From Aurantiochytrium sp. KH105 (lineage: Eukaryota > Sar > Bigyra > Thraustochytrida > Thraustochytriidae): 64,000 nt of DNA. The position numbers and the translations under genes were made by a program. Below the pieces are notes generated by a model. That model was not told where the DNA came from. It did not search any database and worked only from the letters and a program-made list of their open reading frames with translations. Location: NCBI GenBank assembly GCA_003116975.1, contig BGKB01000030.1, positions 3,399-67,398 on the forward strand, written 5' to 3'. Below are positions 62,177-64,000 of the stretch, piece by piece; the first letter of the stretch is position 1, and every line of letters starts with the position of its first letter.

Positions 62177-62776
62177 GCATGCGTACGTAATAGCCCCCTT
62201 TCCATAAAACGATCTCATGCTTTGTTTGTCTATTTTCATTTGGGTGAAATGTGTCGCTGTCTCGAAGCAGCCAAGGTGACGGACGCGTGGTGTAAGTTTA
62301 CACTGGTGGACGCATAGGATTGGGTCCGTTCCGTCCTCACAGTGAGGTAATGTGATGAGCTACGACGAGATGTCGCCACCTCGGTCACATTCGCCACGCC
62401 TGGACTGGCCAGTGAACCGGGCTTGTGCGTCATCATCATCAATAACTCAAGGTTTACATGGTATATATTCTTATTTGGTAAAACCCTCTAAAAAACGAGG
62501 AAATATGTAGTACTGCGCATCCCGCTCGCGCTCGCGCTCGCCCCAGTCTTCCCCCTCCTCCCTCTGTTTCTCTCTCTTACGCGCGCGCGCGCGCGCACGA
62601 TCCATCGCAGCACGCGGCGCCGTCGAAACGAAAAGAAAAAAGAAAAAGAAAAAGAAGGGAAGTACGCCTGGCGGTGGTGATGCCAGCGCGGCGTGAGGCC
62701 TCTGCCGAAGGCGAGCTCGAGTTGGCGATGGGCTAGTGGTCGAAAGACTGTAAAAGGGTGGGGTTGAAATACTGAT
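62045..62776. other. Convergent 3' region of ARP2 and pyrophosphatase
   Basis: Contains a (CT)n run at about 62128-62175, a GCGCGC run near 62581 and an AAAAAG-rich stretch near 62635. No gene. Confidence 0.5.
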
Positions 62777-63565
62777 CTAGAGAGACTCCTCGATGGCCTG
62801 GGACTTTTCGAGAAAGGCGACGTTGGAGCGGCGGATGAGCTCGTAGGTCTCCTCGGTGCCGTGCCACTCACCAACCTTGGCCCACTTGTTGCGCTCGAGG
62901 GCCTTGTAGGTCTCAAAGAAGTGGCTGATCTCGCGGAGCTTGTGGCTGGGGAGGTCCTCAAGCGTGCGGATGTCCTGGAACATGGCGTCGTTGGCCAGCA
63001 CGGCCAAGACCTTCTCGTCCATGCCCTTTTCGTCCTCCATGACCATGTAGGCGATGGGGCGCGCCTTGCAGATGCAGCCGGGCACGAGCGGCTGGGTGCC
63101 CATTACGAGGATGTCGAGCGGGTCGCCGTCGTCGCAGAGCGTGCTGGGAATGAAGCCGTAGTCGTTGGGGTAGTGCATGCTCGAGTGGATCACGCGGTCG
63201 AGCATGAGCACGCCGGCGTCCTGGTCCCACTCGAACTTGTTGCGGCTGCCCATGGCCACCTCGATGAACACGGGCAGCTCCTCGGGGAAGTTCTGCCCCA
63301 GCTCGAACGTGTACGGGTCGAAGGGCGTCAGCCTCTTGAGCGCGAGGCCCTCGATGCTCACCTTGCGCGCCACGCTCTTCTCCAGCCACGTCTCCTCATC
63401 CTCCTCGGCGGCGGCCGCCGCCGCCTTCTTCCGGTCGCCGCGCTTCTTGAACATCTCGTCCAGCGCCTCCTCGCCGCCCTCCTGCCGCGTCCGCCTCGGC
63501 GCCTGCTGCTGCTGCTCCTGCTGCTGCTGCTGCTGCTCCTGCTGCGCGCGATCCGGGTCTGCCAT
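62777..63565 (-). CDS. Soluble inorganic pyrophosphatase, family I
   Basis: From ATG 63565 the protein is 262 residues: a Gln-rich N-terminus (about residues 5-25), a Lys/Ala-rich stretch, then a family I pyrophosphatase from about 60. Visible active-site parts are FIEVAMGSRNKFEWD (Glu and Lys of the pyrophosphate pocket), HYPNDYGFIPST and the diagnostic DDGDPLDILV near 145, whose three Asp residues bind Mg2+. GMDEKVLAV and the HFFETYKALE block follow. It hydrolyses PPi to phosphate, pulling PPi-releasing reactions such as ATP sulfurylase forward. The frame opens from a GTG at 63721 across a TTTC repeat, but the first ATG is 63565. The protein is longer than the 170-220 residues of bacterial and plant forms because of its N-terminus. 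Confidence 0.92.
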   Translation of the reverse strand: MADPDRAQQEQQQQQQEQQQQAPRRTRQEGGEEALDEMFKKRGDRKKAAAAAAEEDEETWLEKSVARKVSIEGLALKRLTPFDPYTFELGQNFPEELPVFIEVAMGSRNKFEWDQDAGVLMLDRVIHSSMHYPNDYGFIPSTLCDDGDPLDILVMGTQPLVPGCICKARPIAYMVMEDEKGMDEKVLAVLANDAMFQDIRTLEDLPSHKLREISHFFETYKALERNKWAKVGEWHGTEETYELIRRSNVAFLEKSQAIEESL

Positions 63566-63613
63566 CCTTCTCTGCCCTTCCTTCTCTGCCCTTCCTTCCT
63601 TCCTTCCTTCGTT

Positions 63614-63661
<48 letters not shown>

Positions 63662-64000
63662 TCCCGCCTGGATTCCGCTTCTACTTCCCCGCGATTTCCG
63701 CCGCGGCGACCCGGTTTTCACGCTCGCTCTCCCTCTCTACGGCCAGCCGCAGCGAGCGAGCGAGCTGCCCAGCGCGTGCACGCCGCGGCCTCGAGGGCGC
63801 CGACGCGGAGTGCGCTGCGCAGTGCGGCTGCGACGGGGGCGCGGCCTCGGGCTGCGCTGCGATGGAGGACTGGATGGACGGACGATGGATGGATGGATGG
63901 ATGAAGAGGGCGAGCAGCGAGGCGGTGAGCACGAGGCGCGAACGCGAGCGAGGCACCTGCCTGCGCGCGGCGAGGCGCGCGGCGAGGCGGGCGAAGGGGC
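63566..64000. promoter_or_regulatory. 5' region of the pyrophosphatase gene
   Basis: Holds a (TTTC)n microsatellite at about 63611-63663 and a TGGA/GGAT run at about 63870-63902. No further gene is seen before the window end. Confidence 0.5.
63611..63663. repeat. (TTTC)n tetranucleotide microsatellite
   Basis: About 13 copies, 50 bases upstream of the pyrophosphatase ATG, preceded by CTTCC repeats. Confidence 0.92.

Noticed and set aside
63566-63721. N-terminal extension of pyrophosphatase across the TTTC repeat
   Set aside because: It would start at GTG and translate a microsatellite; ATG 63565 gives a sensible protein.

Overview
This is a nuclear genome window from a GC-rich, intron-poor single-celled eukaryote. 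The gene set is eukaryotic: Arp2, LIS1, kinesin-13, ESCRT-III Snf7, a BORC-like subunit, COX17, an HDEL-tailed ER protein and a class III cyclase. Nearly all genes are single long ORFs, genes sit on both strands, and simple repeats with CAG, CTG and CT tracts are abundant. This resembles a thraustochytrid/labyrinthulid stramenopile. That placement is an inference; no rRNA or marker tree is available here.

Layout. 1-8.8 kb: the N-terminal and central part of a membrane-anchored GH31 sulfoquinovosidase (cut by the window edge), an NADPH-dependent FMN reductase, mitochondrial threonine dehydrogenase and LIS1. 9.4-11.1 kb: a polyQ PP2C phosphatase. 11.2-16.8 kb: a gene-poor, repeat-rich stretch with one weak structured-RNA candidate. 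16.8-26.4 kb: kinesin-13, a BORCS8-like protein, a 1490-residue SAM-like/LRR/NEL-type E3 ubiquitin ligase, and COX17, which is split by a GT-AG intron. 26.8-37.1 kb: an ER acidic HDEL protein, cob(I)alamin adenosyltransferase, two Golgi-type glycosyltransferase-like proteins and an EF-hand membrane protein. 37.9-43.6 kb: an orphan ORF, Snf7/CHMP4 and ATP sulfurylase. 44.3-52 kb: a two-TM receptor-type nucleotidyl cyclase, a repeat-dense intergenic region and a 7TM protein with an EGF-like head. 55-63.6 kb: a secreted VWA protein with a PTPEPT minisatellite, a coiled-coil protein, Arp2 and inorganic pyrophosphatase.

The genes do not form one pathway. Some themes recur: cytoskeleton (LIS1, kinesin-13, Arp2), endolysosomal membrane traffic (BORC-like, Snf7), mitochondrial metabolism (TDH, COX17, MMAB) and sulfur (sulfoquinovosidase, ATP sulfurylase). 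Two genes stand out. One is a eukaryotic LRR protein ending in a NEL ubiquitin-ligase domain, a fold best known from bacterial IpaH/SspH effectors. The other is a sulfoquinovosidase with all the substrate-recognition residues of E. coli YihQ, fused behind about five transmembrane segments.
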